A stretch of 64,000 nucleotides of DNA from Hemileia vastatrix (Eukaryota > Basidiomycota > Pucciniomycetes > Pucciniales > Zaghouaniaceae): positions 16,271,501 to 16,335,500 of the forward strand of contig JASXTE010000004.1 of the NCBI GenBank assembly GCA_030280995.1, written 5' to 3'. Below the pieces are notes generated by a model. The model did no database searches. It worked only from the letters and a program-made list of their open reading frames with translations, and was not told the origin of the DNA. Positions 12,452 through 24,684 of the stretch are shown in pieces; within the stretch, counting starts at the first letter, position 1, and every line of letters begins with the position of its first letter. Position numbers and translations under genes: made by a program.

Positions 12452-13219
12452 GTGTGCAAAGCAAACTATTTTATCTCCCCCAATGCACAGAACCTCTATT
12501 TATTAAGGACTGGAGTTTCCCCAAACTGTTTGAGATTAATTGTTTTTAAGAAGGATATTCCATTCAGTTGTCTTATTGACTCTGGAGCTTCAATCTCATT
12601 TTTCAATTTATCTTTTTCCAAAAAACTTAAGCTGACATTTGTAGATATTGACTCAATTCCAATTTACATGGTCAAATCAGAGGAACCCAAGTTTTGGGTT
12701 AGTAAGAAAGCTTTATGGGTTTTCAACCTTCCAAATTTTCCCTTCTTTGAGTGGGAATTGACAGTCTTAGAAACCCCAAGGATGGATGATACCATTATTG
12801 GCCATGAATTGTTAAAGTATTGGAATCCAGTCATTTATGGGTCACAGGTATTGATCACCCCTTGTTCTAAGTATATTTATGACTCAAAAATGCATGTCAA
12901 TAGGGAGTTAAACAAACTGCCTGAACAAGTCCTCCTAGAGGACCCTTCTCTGCCAGATGAATTAAAATCATCTGATTTTTCTTAAAATGAGCACTCAGAT
13001 AACTTTTCTAGCTTGATTACTTTACTTGAAGATTTAAATATCTTCAAAGTAACCAATTCTTGCTCTCTAAACTCAGGTCTACCATTGACAGAATTATTCA
13101 AAGATGAAGAGGAGCACCAAACAAATATTGAAGCCATTAAATTGACTCTACCAGAAATTTACCATGATTTCCTCAATATTTTTTTAATACGTAAGGCCAA
13201 CAAATTACCACCCCATTGA
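12452..13219 (+). pseudogene. Ty3/gypsy element A: protease
   Basis: Retropepsin-like sequence: the active site reads CLIDSGASISFF, and a later segment has the VLETPRMDDTIIGHELLKYW pattern of the second half of a retroviral-type protease, including the conserved 'iiG.elL' element. A short linker with a stop near 12983 follows, and then an acidic region that normally leads to reverse transcriptase. Broken by stops but clearly the protease part of the plus-strand Ty3 remnant. Confidence 0.8.
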
Positions 13220-13315
13220 TCCTAAGATAATCAGATAATTTTAATAGGTGAAGAACCTTTGGAAGGTCTTTACTAATATTTTTTGAAGGAAAAATCTCAA
13301 GTTCTTTGAAACTAC

Positions 13316-13555
13316 ATTGCAGAGAATCTAGAAAAAGGTTTCATTCAAGCCAGTAAGTCTCCAACCGGCTCTCCAGTTCTTTTTTTTAAGAAAAAGGATG
13401 GAAGTCTTAGGTTATGCATTGATTATAGAAGACTCAACACAGTGACTAAGAAGAATGTTTATCCAGTTATTCCTATGTAATTACTTCTTACTTCATTAAA
13501 TGGTGCTAATTTCTTTTCTAAAATTTATCTCAGAGGCACTTAAAATTTTATACAT
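13316..13555 (+). pseudogene. Ty3/gypsy element A: start of reverse transcriptase, cut off
   Basis: Reverse transcriptase blocks 1-2 are present: [20 protein letters not shown] and IDYRRLN, followed by LNGANFFSKIYLRG where Ty3 elements have the first catalytic Asp region. Similarity stops exactly at 13555, where an LTR of a different Ty3 element begins (TGTAGAAAGAC at 13556). The YxDD block, RNase H and integrase of element A do not reappear on the far side at 25800. Confidence 0.85.
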
Positions 13556-14653
13556 TGTAGAAAGACTCTTACAGTGGCCTTGCTGTAAGTAAAATCCGGG
13601 GGAGTTGGATAAACAAAATAAAACCCTGTCCCTTTAAGTAAATATAGAGCTCAAAATTAACTAAGCTATAAAATATACTTTGTAACAAATGACTTGTTGA
13701 ACAATTCTTTTTAACGGATGTGAGATTAAGAGTCAGTGTTCTTTATAATGAGGAAAAGAAATACAACAATGAAGTTGTACTCGGAAAATTTATATAAATG
13801 ATTGAATAATATATGTTTTTATAAAGCTTTTTATTTATGTGAACAGATGTTAAATTTGAGTTACTGAAGCTGAGAGGTTTAAAAAGGTACCCTATAAGTA
13901 TATATGTATGAGTTTTTATATAAAATTTATAAAATGTTATGAAAAAGTGTTATATTTTTAAGGGTATTACAATTTATAAAATGTTATTGAAAATAATGAT
14001 GGTAGTTTTTGATATGCATTGTTGTTGTTAATTGTTGAGATATATGATTTTTAGATGACACTCTAATTTTGAGTCTACAGGCTTTGTATTCATATTATGT
14101 CATGTTTCATACTTTCCCTAGCTGTAGCATTCCAGAGCTTGACCAGAGATCACTGGAGGTCATCCAGAACTTGTACCAATTTCCGGACTCAATTAGAGCC
14201 TTAAAAACACAATAAAAAATTCACAGAATTTAAAGATTATAGGGTTACATCTGGAAACCTCCCCTTAAATTTTTTTATCCCCCACAACCCTATTTACTGA
14301 GCTAAAAATAATTAAAGTTAAGTAATTTATCAGAAATTAAAAAAAATTAGTAATACTTTATAAAATTATTAAAAATATAAGAAAAATAGTAAAAAGTCTA
14401 CAAAAATTCCTAAAGATTCTTGAGACTCCTAGATTTCATTTCCATGCAAGTTTTAATCTATACTTGCATTTCTTGACTGTTAATTAATTATTTCTTCATA
14501 GACTTGTATAATTAGCCATTTTTGCAAAAAACCATCCTTTCTTTTCATAATAAAATATATATATAATTTGATTGGCCTGTCCAATATCCAATATAACTTT
14601 CCCACATTAATTTAAAGTATTTTAAGTGCCATACTAATCTTTAGACTGCCACA
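13556..14653 (-). repeat. Element B 3' LTR
   Basis: 1098 bp, starting TGTAGAAAGACTC and ending ACTGCCACA. It aligns over its length with the copy at 24685-25799, with many substitutions and small indels. This is the 3' LTR of the minus-strand element. Confidence 0.85.
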
Positions 14654-14663
14654 TCCTCCCTCC
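14654..14663 (-). other. Element B polypurine tract
   Basis: Reads GGAGGGAGGA on the minus strand, directly adjoining the LTR. This is the expected primer for plus-strand DNA synthesis in an LTR element. Confidence 0.75.
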
Positions 14664-15571
14664 AACGTAGAATGTCCCCACTGTTAAATTTTGCATATTT
14701 GATCAACACATATTCATCCCCTCTTCATCCTCTTCAAGATGAAGACATAATGAAGAGAAGGTTACTAATGCAATTTTTTGTTACTTATGTAGAAAGATAT
14801 GAAAGAGATTACTTATTTTTACTGTTCTTCTCTTCTTTTAAAATTATTTCTTTTAATGCTGATAAAAAATTTTGTCTGGTTAATTTAAAACTTTCTGTGT
14901 TTCTTTAATAAATTAAACTTTATATAAACTGTATTTGCCTTGTGATGATTCCACTACTGAGAGCAAGGCTTGAATCACTTCAGACTCCCCTCTACTAATC
15001 TCTACTTTTTCACAGCATGAGAGAGTGGGCTACCCACTGAGCCAAATACTTTGATTCCATTCTCACCATAAGGTCCTACAATCTTCCACCTAAATAGTCT
15101 ACCAATGACACCCACTAATAATTCAACTCCTATCCATATTCAAAAGATTCAGAGTCACAACATTCAAATAAATTTCCAACCCTTTTAAACCACTCCAAAA
15201 ATTTATCAGAATTTTCATATTTACCAGACTTTCTTCACACCTTTATTTCCAGTCTTTAAAATCTCCATCAATAATTCTTTCCAAAATATAAACCTTTCTT
15301 TAAATCATAAAATAAAACTTAACCAATTTAAATCTTCATTTTCTAAAGTTTGTTGCACCATATCCATCAATGATTGAGTTTTCCAATGAGTGAATATCAG
15401 TATGAGTACTGATGAACCAGTGAAAAATTAAAGATTATTGAATTGAATATCCACATAGATTAACATCCCCCATTGAAACCCCTGGTGAACAAAATTTTGA
15501 ATAGACTTCCAGTTTATAGTCTTGGTATACTACCCTTCTGCAAATCCCTACATAAATTGTCCATATAAAGA
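14664..15571. other. Element B 3' non-coding interior
   Basis: No similarity recognised. A 78-codon ORF at 14672 is not credible. The stretch lies between the polypurine tract and the stop-strand start of the antisense ORF, so it may hold that ORF's promoter if it was ever expressed. Confidence 0.45.
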
Positions 15572-16564
15572 ATGATATACCTGTTTAAGGTCTTGGTGGA
15601 CAAAAGAGAAAGTAATTTCCAGTTAAAGGTCATAGTGGACCAAACATTCCATCAATTCCAACCTCCTACTACTTTCTTTGAGTTCAAAATTTTGGACTAT
15701 CCTTTTCTCCATTCTCTACTCTTCTATCCAGGCTATCCCTTCTATCCTAATTATCAATTTTTCAAGATGACTCCTTCCAACTTCACTGCTTCTAAAAATC
15801 AAGCCTATGACTATTTCTCCTTTATCCATCAAGAGTGCTCCTACACCTTTAAACTGAAAAGAAACACCTACAATAGGGCCTGTTCCAACTGTTATGAAAA
15901 GAAGAGAAAAGTCTCTGGCCTCAAATATAGCTCACTCCCTCTACCATCCACCAGCTTTGCTTCCCACCGCCATCCATCTACTCCATCTCCTAAATCCTCT
16001 ACCTCCAAAGTTTCAGCTCCTTTCACACCTTCTTCCCTCTTGAATATTCCTTCTGACTCTGAATCCCTGGGTCCTCCTCTATCATCTGCTCCTATTGCTG
16101 CTCCATCTCTTTAGTCAAGGCTTTCTTCTTCCATTCCTAGAGCTTCTACTGCTCCTTAAGCTATTCTAAATTCATCTTAATCTAACCTAGTTCTGGATGT
16201 TCCTCCTTCTCTATCTTCTATCCCTCCTCCTCTTATATCCAGGCCTATACCTTCTCATCCTGATTTTAGCAGCCCCCATCATCCTTTTTCTTTTACTTCT
16301 TCAATGAGACCCAGATCTCCCAGTCCTCCAGTAATAAGCCGCAAGAAAAGGAATATTCCAATAGGCAAAGGTTCACCTATTCCTACTCCACCTAAAGAAT
16401 TCCTAAATTTCCTAAAAACTCCTTCATATCACAACATAAAAAACCCCTACTCTTCCCTCCTTGGAGAAAAATATCTACCAAGCCTGCATTTAAATCTTGA
16501 GCTTTACACAGTTGACTCTTGTAAGTATTTAAAACTCTCATTCTTCTATAATTTTATATCTTGA
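15572..16564 (+). pseudogene. Antisense ORF inside Ty3 element B (Ser/Pro-rich, Zn-cluster-like)
   Basis: An open frame of 180 codons (15572-16114), followed in the same direction by a shorter one (16304-16564), runs opposite to element B's gag-pol. The first part contains HQECSYTF and then RACSNCYEKKRKV, which resembles the start of a Zn(2)-C6 binuclear cluster (C-x2-C-x6-C), but the third Cys position is Val. It is followed by a long Ser/Pro/Thr-rich tail and a basic RKKRN segment. Two stops lie between the two parts. Extra antisense ORFs between integrase and 3' LTR are known in some plant Ty3 elements. Its function here is unknown; it could also be an unrelated captured sequence. Confidence 0.5.
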
Positions 16565-18256
16565 CTTTTATTGATGACCTGATCTAGATTCTTCTGGATC
16601 CCAGTTTTCTCCATCCACTTATTTTATTCTTGATCCAGAGTCCACTTCAGCTACAGTGAAATATAATGGGGTTGCTCAACAACTTTATTCAATTTTAAAC
16701 ATCAGCTTGGCCCATTACAAATAATCTCCTCCCAAAGACTGACCAGAAGTTTTTTCAAGAGAGCAAGTACTGAAATTTCACTTCAAAATGGCCACTTGAC
16801 TTGACCATAAAAAAAATTGTCAATTTGAAGAAATTAAAAATTTTTCTAGAGATTCTTCTGAAACTTTTACTGTGCCTTTTTCATCAAAATTAAAACTTCA
16901 TTTGCTCTTCAGGCTCCTGCTAGAAATTTTTAATGAAACTAAAAAAAAACTAAATATATGAAATCATAAATAAAATTACTACTGCTACTTTTTTTTTATT
17001 TTTATTCTTTTATTTATTTATTTTTATTTTAAAGAAAAGGTTATTTTGAAAAATTTAAAATTTGAAACTTGAAATAACATATATCATAAAAATTTAAAAT
17101 TTAAAATATTTAAAGATGTCTTTAACATTTGAAAATATATATATATATATATAAGATGCCCCCCTTAGCCATTTGATGAGCTGTACCCCTGACATCATAC
17201 CCACATCCAAGTGCACCTTGATTGTGGGATACAAAGGAAAGAAATTGAAAAACAACTATAAATAATTCTAAAAATTTTGAAAAACATAAAAAACAAAATA
17301 GAAAAATGATCACTGGTTGGGCTCCCTCCAATTTGTAAAAAATGATTGGAGACCACCAGTAAGCATTATCCCTGAACAAATTAATTTTTAATAAAATTCA
17401 AACATAAAAATTTCAATAACAAAAATAAAACATAAAAAATAAATCTTGAATACAGCTTTGAATGAGTGTGATCATTGTGACGTTGTAGTACTCCAGTTTA
17501 TAGTCTTAGAGGACTACCTTTATAACAAAAACAAGGCCAGGATACAACTAGAAACAGGGAAAATTTGTTAACAAACATTGTGGGGCAATGGTGTATAGAG
17601 AAGCCAGCCCATCAATTACCCCCAAACTTACCAATATTTAATTTAGAAGGTTCCCCTGTGAACACTTCTACCAAAATAATTACATTCAAACAGCATTCTT
17701 CCCCATAAAATGTTGACATCAAAATTTATAAATTGGTTTCTTCATAATGATTTTAAATAGTTTTCCTTATTCTGGAGAAAATTTAGATAAATGATAATAG
17801 GTGGTTTATCCTCATTTGGAAGTTAGACTTTGGCACTCCTGGTACCCCTAGGATGAAAGTGCATCCACCCTTCAGTACTTGTTCCATAAATTTTAACTAA
17901 AGAATCCTTAAGAGGGGGTATCAATTTTCAGGGATCCTTAATTAAATTAATTGTGGATAAAAATCCTTATACCCCAAATATCTTCCTCAATTATTTTTGC
18001 TAATAATTGGGTTATTAGACACTTTACGTGTCAATGTTCACCTCTTATGCAAAATTTTTCTACTCAATTTTTCATAACCACTTACCGGAAAACTTTCTGT
18101 CATAACCACATCTTGGCCTACTTTCATTCATAACATCTGAAATTATATTTCATGTGACTTGCATACAAATCAATCATGGATGTGATGAGTTTATGATCAG
18201 GAATTAGGAATGGAAATTGGGGTATAAGAAGCGGGGTAATGCATTATCGTGGATTC
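16565..18256. other. Element B interior without recognised coding
   Basis: AT-rich, with a short (AT)n run near 17136. No motif supports the small ORFs at 17122-17379 or 17951-18133. Unassigned part of the long 3' region of element B. Confidence 0.5.
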
Positions 18257-18288
18257 CTTATCCACTAGCCCCGGGGCTAGTGGATAAG
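18257..18288. repeat. Perfect 32-bp palindrome
   Basis: Left half CTTATCCACTAGCCCC followed immediately by its exact reverse complement, with no loop. It lies about 50 bp past the 3' end of the integrase frame, in otherwise AT-rich sequence. Confidence 0.95.
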
Positions 18289-18339
18289 AATCTTCCTCAA
18301 TTAATAATGTCTGAGCCTGGGAAAAAAAATTTCTGATCC

Positions 18340-19408
18340 CTAACTGCAGATCCCTGAACATTGATGCCCTCTTTCTACCATTCCTTTAGCTTCAGAGTAA
18401 TATGGGTTTGCTACCCTAACCTTTGATCCAACTTTTGATATGGCCTCCCTAAACTCTGACCCAAATTTTGGACCTCCATCAACCATCACCAATTTCATCA
18501 CTCCATACCTATATACCCAATCCTTCATCAAAGAATCTGCCACATTCTTGGAATTAAAAGTAATAAGAGGCACCTCCACTACCCAGCCAGATAAATAATC
18601 TCTGGCTACAATTAAATATTTATATCTACCATCTATAATATGAACAGCATCCAAACTAACCCTACCAAAAATAGTCTTTTCTCCAGTTGCATTTCCAGGT
18701 TTCTTTAACCTTAAATAGCTCCTTCTTTGACATTCATCACATGACAGAACCCATTTTAAACAGCAAAATTTATTCCTGGCCACCAAAATCTATCAGTAAT
18801 TTGTCTATAAGATTTACCAACTCCTCTATGCCCAAGATCTTCATGCAGTGATTTCATATTCAACTCTTGCCCCTTTCTCTGAGTAATAACAACTTGAGGA
18901 TTTGGATACCTCCTCTTCATCAATCTTCTACCAGATAGATCAAATGCTGGTGACTTCCTTTTGAAAGCCACCAATTCATCAATATCACAATTATCTGGTC
19001 TTTCTAAGGTTAACAAATATATGACCATGTTAAAATAAAATCTTGCCTGTCCCTAGACTTCATCTTGAAACTCAATTAATACCATATATATTGGAACTTC
19101 CCTATCACCAAATCACCTAAAAATGAATGAGCCAATAATTTTAATCCTTGACTTTTCTTATTTATCATAAAAGATTTTGAATTTTCTTCCTTTGAACCTT
19201 CCAAACATTTAATAACCAAATTTTCTTCTATCACTTTTACACCCCTTTCAGCATCAACATCCTCTTCTTTTTCCAACCTTCTTTTAACCAAATTTCTACA
19301 ATCACCCAACCTATCATTAACAAAATTTTCTAATAGTTCAAAATATACACCATTCACCAAATTTCTACTATCCCACACAATATAACCATCCTCATTGTAG
19401 TATAACAA
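18340..19408 (-). pseudogene. Element B integrase
   Basis: The zinc domain is visible as LHEDLGHRGVGKSYRQITDR, then FWWPG, then CDECQRRS (HHCC arrangement). The catalytic core follows: SLDAVHIIDGRYKYLIVARD with the first Asp, MVDGGPKFGSEF with the second, and YYSEAKGMVERGHQ with the Glu. An unrelated acidic linker (19076-19408) lies between RNase H and integrase. The frame changes near 18770 and contains stops, so the protein is broken. In a working element it would insert the cDNA into the genome. No chromodomain was seen downstream, unlike the younger element in this window. Confidence 0.85.
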
Positions 19409-19666
19409 AACATCTCCAACCTATTTTTTACCAAATTTATTTACACCCTCATCAAACGCCCAAAGCACATAATTTACCATATTTTTACATTTAGCCAGTT
19501 TATCCTCTTGGTGGATGTGTTCATTATCTACACATATTAATCCTTCCAGTTTAGCCCCATGGGGGATGCAAGGAAAGTCTTCAGAACCTTTTGTGCTGGC
19601 CTTGATAAAAGATATATCTTCATCAAATTCTTCTGAGTAACAATCCTCTTCAGCGGATTGTCTTAT

Positions 19667-21523
19667 TTATAACCCATCTTTCATAGTGAACATCTTTCCA
19701 GGCTTGTGAGCTAAATCAAAAGAAAAATTTTGAATAAAAGCTACCCATCTGGTCATGGGTTCATCTGGTAGACTTAGGGAATTTATCATTTGAACTAAAG
19801 ATTTGGAATACACTTGTAATTTAAAGTGTTTCCCCCATAAAACATTTTGAAGTTTCTTTAGAATTTTTGCCACTCCACAGAGTTCCAACTTTGGCTATTA
19901 ATATCTTTATTCTACCTCAGTGAAAACAACAGATTCATACCTGGCTGTTTTAATATAACCAGATTTATACATTTGGGACAGAACCTCCTCAGCAAAAATC
20001 TGACTAGAGTCAACTGCTAAATAAATTCTGCCTGCATCTTTTCCATAATCCAGCTTATGCAGTACAATATCTTCCCCAAAAACCTTCTTCAACTTCACAA
20101 AAGCCTTCTAACACTCTTCATCCCACTCCCAATCAGCATCTTTCCTAGTCAAATGTCTCAAAGGAACATCCAATGAAGAAAAGTCGTTGATAAACATTCT
20201 GACATAAGCACATATGCCTAAAAACCCTCTGACTTTGATTGTATTCTTGGGTTTTGGCCAGAACTTAATTTTTTTTATCTTCTTCTTTGACATAATCCTA
20301 CCCTCTCTACATACCACATAACCTAGAATTTACAAAGCTGGAACACAAAAAGAAAACTTTGATCCAGAAATAGTTAAACCAGCCTCTTCAATCCTAAACA
20401 AAATCCTATCTAAGACAACAGAATATTCCCAGATTAATTTTCATATCCCTGGATTCTCCTTCAACACTTCATTATTGTAATCTGTTGAAGGACCTTTAAT
20501 TCCACCATCATCAATAAATATTCCAGAATATTTTGTAATTTCATCTTGAAAAATCCAAGCCATATGAGCTTGATAAAAATCAACCAAATTTGTTGCACCT
20601 TGAGGCAATCTTTTCAACTGTAATTATCCAAGTGGAGTATCAAAAGTAATGAGAGGCCTAGAATCAAGATGTAATTCCCTCTCATAATATCCCCCCATAA
20701 TATCTCCCAAAACATAACACACTCTTCCAAAAAATTCCTCCAAAAACTCCGCTGAACTAGGTGCTATACCAGCATCTTTTATCATAACCCTATTTAATTC
20801 CCCAAGATTATGAACTACCCTGAGCTTGCCATTAGGTTTCTTGATACAGAAAACTGGACTTGAATAAATTGAAGAAGACAGCTCATATAACCCAGTTTGA
20901 ATTCATTCTCTAATGACTTCAATATAATTATCCTTTAATGCTTCAGGAATAGGATTTGGTTTTTGTTGCCATGGTTCATGACAGACAACAGGAATCTTGT
21001 AAGGCTCCCCATAAGATTAATTTAACACACCCCTTTCTTCTTCAACAAAAGCAATGGCCTTCTCCCTTTTTATCATCACATTTAAAAACAAATTCTTCTC
21101 TTCACCTGATAACCAATCTTCAGGTCCAAAATTAACAACACCCAATCTCTCAAAAGTAATTCTTGATGTTTCAGAAAATTCAGGCAGATTCTTGACTAAA
21201 GGAAAATCATATGGATCTCTTGATAAAGTTGGCCTCTTCAAAGGTGGGTTCAATTCAGCTTTGAGTGGTTCATTAATTGGTCTAACCTTATTAGCTAACT
21301 TCTTGTATTTAGATGCATTGACATCCACTTTGACTTGAGGAATTAGATCTGTTCTTGATCCACCATTAAATAAATTGTCAACAGAACTTTCTTCATCATC
21401 AGAATCAGAAACAAAATAGGTTGAAATATAGTTTTTATTATTTATTTTTAAATTTTTACCCTCCATTCCTTTGTCTAATTTAACATCTGACTTTCCAACA
21501 CCTTTACCGCCTTTTTCCACCAT
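19667..21523 (-). pseudogene. Element B reverse transcriptase-RNase H
   Basis: Reverse transcriptase blocks in order: SSPVFCIKKPNGKLRVVHNL, then LPQGATNLVDFYQAHM, then the catalytic box SGIFIDDGGIKG near 20490-20520, then the thumb-like ILGYVVCREGRIMS and the RGFLGICAYVRMFI segment typical of Ty3 elements. RNase H-like strands follow (GRIYLAVDSSQIF, then LELCGVAKILKKLQ and RWVAFIQNFSFDLAHKPGK). Frame changes and stops occur near 21017, 20880, 20620, 20450, 20340, 20108 and 19900. The N-terminal part (21523-21100) is a spacer between protease and polymerase. Confidence 0.85.
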
Positions 21524-21958
21524 ATAATGACCAGTAAATAAAGTTTGAAGTTTAACCTCTTACTGAAGGACAGAAATAGAATCATCACAAATACTATTTT
21601 TTTATGAATTAATTATACTTAGATTTTTGTTGATTTTGTTGATCTAATTGCATTTTATCCTCTAGCTGGAGGCCATAAAATATACCACCACAAATATCAC
21701 CTCTACTTTTAAAATATCCATTCCAAATTTTATCCAACACAATACATCACATTTTCCCTTTTAAACCATTTTTAAAACTTATAGAAATATTTGATAAAGA
21801 TAAAAGAAATATAGAAAAATTTAACACATAGTGACATTTCAATGAAATATCAACAGAAAATAATTGAGAATCCACTTGAATTTTCTCCAAGTGAGCTGAC
21901 CTATTTCAATCTGGGATCTCTTCTTGGGGAGAGATTGAAACATTAGAGTGATAAGTCC

Positions 21959-22768
21959 TTACTCCCCTGAAAAATGGGGGTCTACAAAATTATCATTTTT
22001 AAATAATTCACCAGAAGTTGTCCTTTTTATTTGCATCTTCTTGGTGCACACACAACACTGGCACATTTTGGTAAGTCCAGGCCTGATTTCCCAACCATCA
22101 TCTCCTGAAGGTGCCAACTGCATATTAAGCCTCCTCATATCATCACCAGTAATTTTCAAACCTATCCCCATTCTTGACTGATATCCTATCCTAGATTCAA
22201 AATCCATTAAAAATGGCCCACCAAGAACCATTTTCACAGGCCCTCTGGCCACATAAAAGTGTACCCTACCAATAGATCCACCAAAACATAACTTGAAATG
22301 CTCTTCTGTTCCCATAAGTTCAGTAGCATGTCCACCAATGCCTCTTAAGTCTCCACCAATACCAGTTTTTATTGGAAAGCTTATTAAAATTGCTTGCTCC
22401 AAAAAAAATTAATTAAATTGTGAACCAGAATCCACCAGGGCCTTCACCTCTTTACTATTTAAAGTTACCATCAAATACCCTAAAGGAGCAGAAAAATGGG
22501 TTTCCACCTCCTCTCCAAACTTCTCCAAATTTTCACAGATATATTCGAATTCTCCTACTGATACCTGTCTCTGTTTCAGATGATTCTTCTGCTTTTCTGC
22601 AAGGGTAGGACTAACTGTAAATAATTCCCCCAAAGATAGAGGAATCTGGAGTTGATTCACCCTACCTAAAGCCACCCCTATATCATTTTCTTGACCAGCT
22701 TCTACTGGCCTTTCATATTGAACTTTATTTCTAACAATCTTGGCTCTGGGAACCTCTTGAGGACCCAC
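21959..22768 (-). pseudogene. Element B protease
   Basis: Aspartic protease with active site KALVDSGSQFN, followed after one stop by the second half (FYVARGPVKMVLGGPFLMDF). The upstream part reads HFSAPLGYLMVTLNSKEV, matching the usual beta strand before the active Asp. A one-codon disruption at 22409 separates the halves. A Cys cluster (MCQCCVCTKK) follows near 22050, of unknown role. Confidence 0.8.
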
Positions 22769-22803
22769 ATTGCCATCTTAACCCCCCAAAACAATATCTT
22801 TAT

Positions 22804-24549
22804 CTAAAATAACCTAGCTCCATCACCAGCTTCTTTCACTAATCCAGATCCATCACTGGTCCTCCTTGCCCCTTCCATAGGAGTAGGACCGCTAAAAATT
22901 GGCCAGGGGATAGATGCTAAAGGTACATTCTCCTCAGAATCTGATTCATCTTCTTCAGTCACAGGCTCACTATTTAAATTAAATTTTCCAAAACTGGGAG
23001 TCCCCATATCTGCCATCCTCTTCTTCATCCTATAAAGTTTTTCCTCAGAGTAAGGTTTCTTTTCCATCTTCTTTATTTCTTCCTTTCCTGGTTTCAGACT
23101 TAATTGGCTTTGAATTCTACTTTTAGCCTCAGTATCAGCTGCCCTTCTAGCAGCATCCACATCATATTCCCCAATCATACAATTTCCATCTACCTTAGCA
23201 ACCACTCCAAGCTCTCATCCACCAAAAGAAGTTGTGAAAGTGGCCTTTCTGACATCCTTTTCTTTTCCCTTATCAACTTTTCCACCTTTATTACCACTAT
23301 TCTTTTTTCCACATTTACCATCATCTTCTTCTTCACCATTTAATTCTTCAAACCTGGCCCTTTTTTCAGCCATCATACTCCTCCTAACTAAATCCAAAGG
23401 AGTCTGCCCATCACTGGATTTGATGAAAGATCCATCTATAAATTTATAAACCTTTCCATCAAGTTTGACTCTACTAGCTTGCAAGTCCTTATCCAAATAA
23501 AAACAATATCCAGCCCTGTGCCCCCTCCTATTACAATAAGATCACAATCTAGGCTTGCCATAACCTCCTCTAAAACAATTTCCACCATTAACATTCCCAT
23601 TACTACCACCATTGCCATTTCCATTCCCAGAAAAGTGGTTCCCATTGCCATTAAAGCCATAATTCCTCCTCTCATAACCCCTAGATGGATAAGAAGAAGA
23701 AGTTAAAAATGAGGCTACAGGAGTCCTATTGGCCTTCTGAGTTTCTTGAACAAATATTTTGAGCTTCTTAGTTAAGTCAGCCAAGTGATCAAACATTTTG
23801 TTGTCCACATTCCCCTCAACCTTAGCTGCAGGCTGACCCATATGAGCCCTCTTTTTCTCTTGATCTTTTACCATAATATTGTTGTTTTCAGCCAAAACAT
23901 CACTAACCTTGCAAAAATATTGAGCACAAGATTCTTGATATTTGTCCAGAGCCATAAGTTTTAAATATGCCTGGATTTGCTCTTTGATAACTCTAAAGCA
24001 GGCAACTTCTGTTTCCCATTTGGAAGATCCTTAATCTTGTTTTTCCTAGACATTCCCTTCAACACATCCAACCTAATATCCCTACTAATAGAAGACCAAA
24101 ATAAATCCTTTTCCTTATTTTCATGGCCTTTTTCCTCCACCAGAATCAAGTATTCCACCACTTGATCAAACTTTCCACATACCTGTTAAAAGTCCACCAT
24201 ATTAGAGACACCACCTTTAGCTTGCCAATCACTGAAAATATTCTTGAGGTCCACCATAGTATACCTGACACCCCATTTATCAACCATCTCTTTTAAAAAT
24301 TTTAACTAATCCCTCTTTTTATATCCATCCATAGCAATGACCTCTTTTTCCACCTCTCTTTCCATAATAAGAAACCAGATTTGTTTCACCATGTCCAAAT
24401 GAGAAGCCCCATAACAGAAGCAGCAGCTTCATACCTGTTTGAAAACCATTTAACTTATTCCCCATTAAAATTGGGCTCATCCCAGGATAAAATCCTGACC
24501 AATGCCATAACAGGAAGAGAAACACCAGATCCAGCAGCAGAAGACATCC
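22804..24549 (-). pseudogene. Element B Gag with damaged zinc knuckle
   Basis: The start codon at 24549 opens MSSAAGSGVSLPVM, followed by a capsid-like region with several stops and frame changes. Downstream is a Gly/Asn-rich stretch and then a CCHC knuckle that would read C-x2-C-x4-H-x4-C. The codon at the first Cys position is TGA (23542-23544), and the rest (SYCNRRGHRAGYC) is intact. An acidic/basic linker continues to 22804 before the protease. Gag normally packages the RNA; this copy cannot be made full length. Confidence 0.75.
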
Positions 24550-24668
24550 CAAAAATATAATATTAAACCGTTAAAATAGTATAAGAATTTGTTTAATAAG
24601 CCTCTTTCAGGCTAAGATAGTCCAAGTATCAAGTAAGATCAATTAAAGGCTAGAGAATTTGAGCCCTA

Positions 24669-24680
24669 TGTTGGGTGCCA
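24669..24680 (-). other. Element B primer-binding site
   Basis: Minus strand reads TGGCACCCAACA, four bases inside the 5' LTR. It begins with the TGG that pairs with a tRNA CCA end. The tRNA species was not determined. Confidence 0.6.
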
Positions 24681-24684
24681 TCAA

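Noticed and set aside
23104..23706. Plus-strand ORFs opposite element B Gag
   Set aside because: Low-complexity Ser/Phe/Ile translations of the complementary strand of a Gly/Asn/Lys-rich Gag region.
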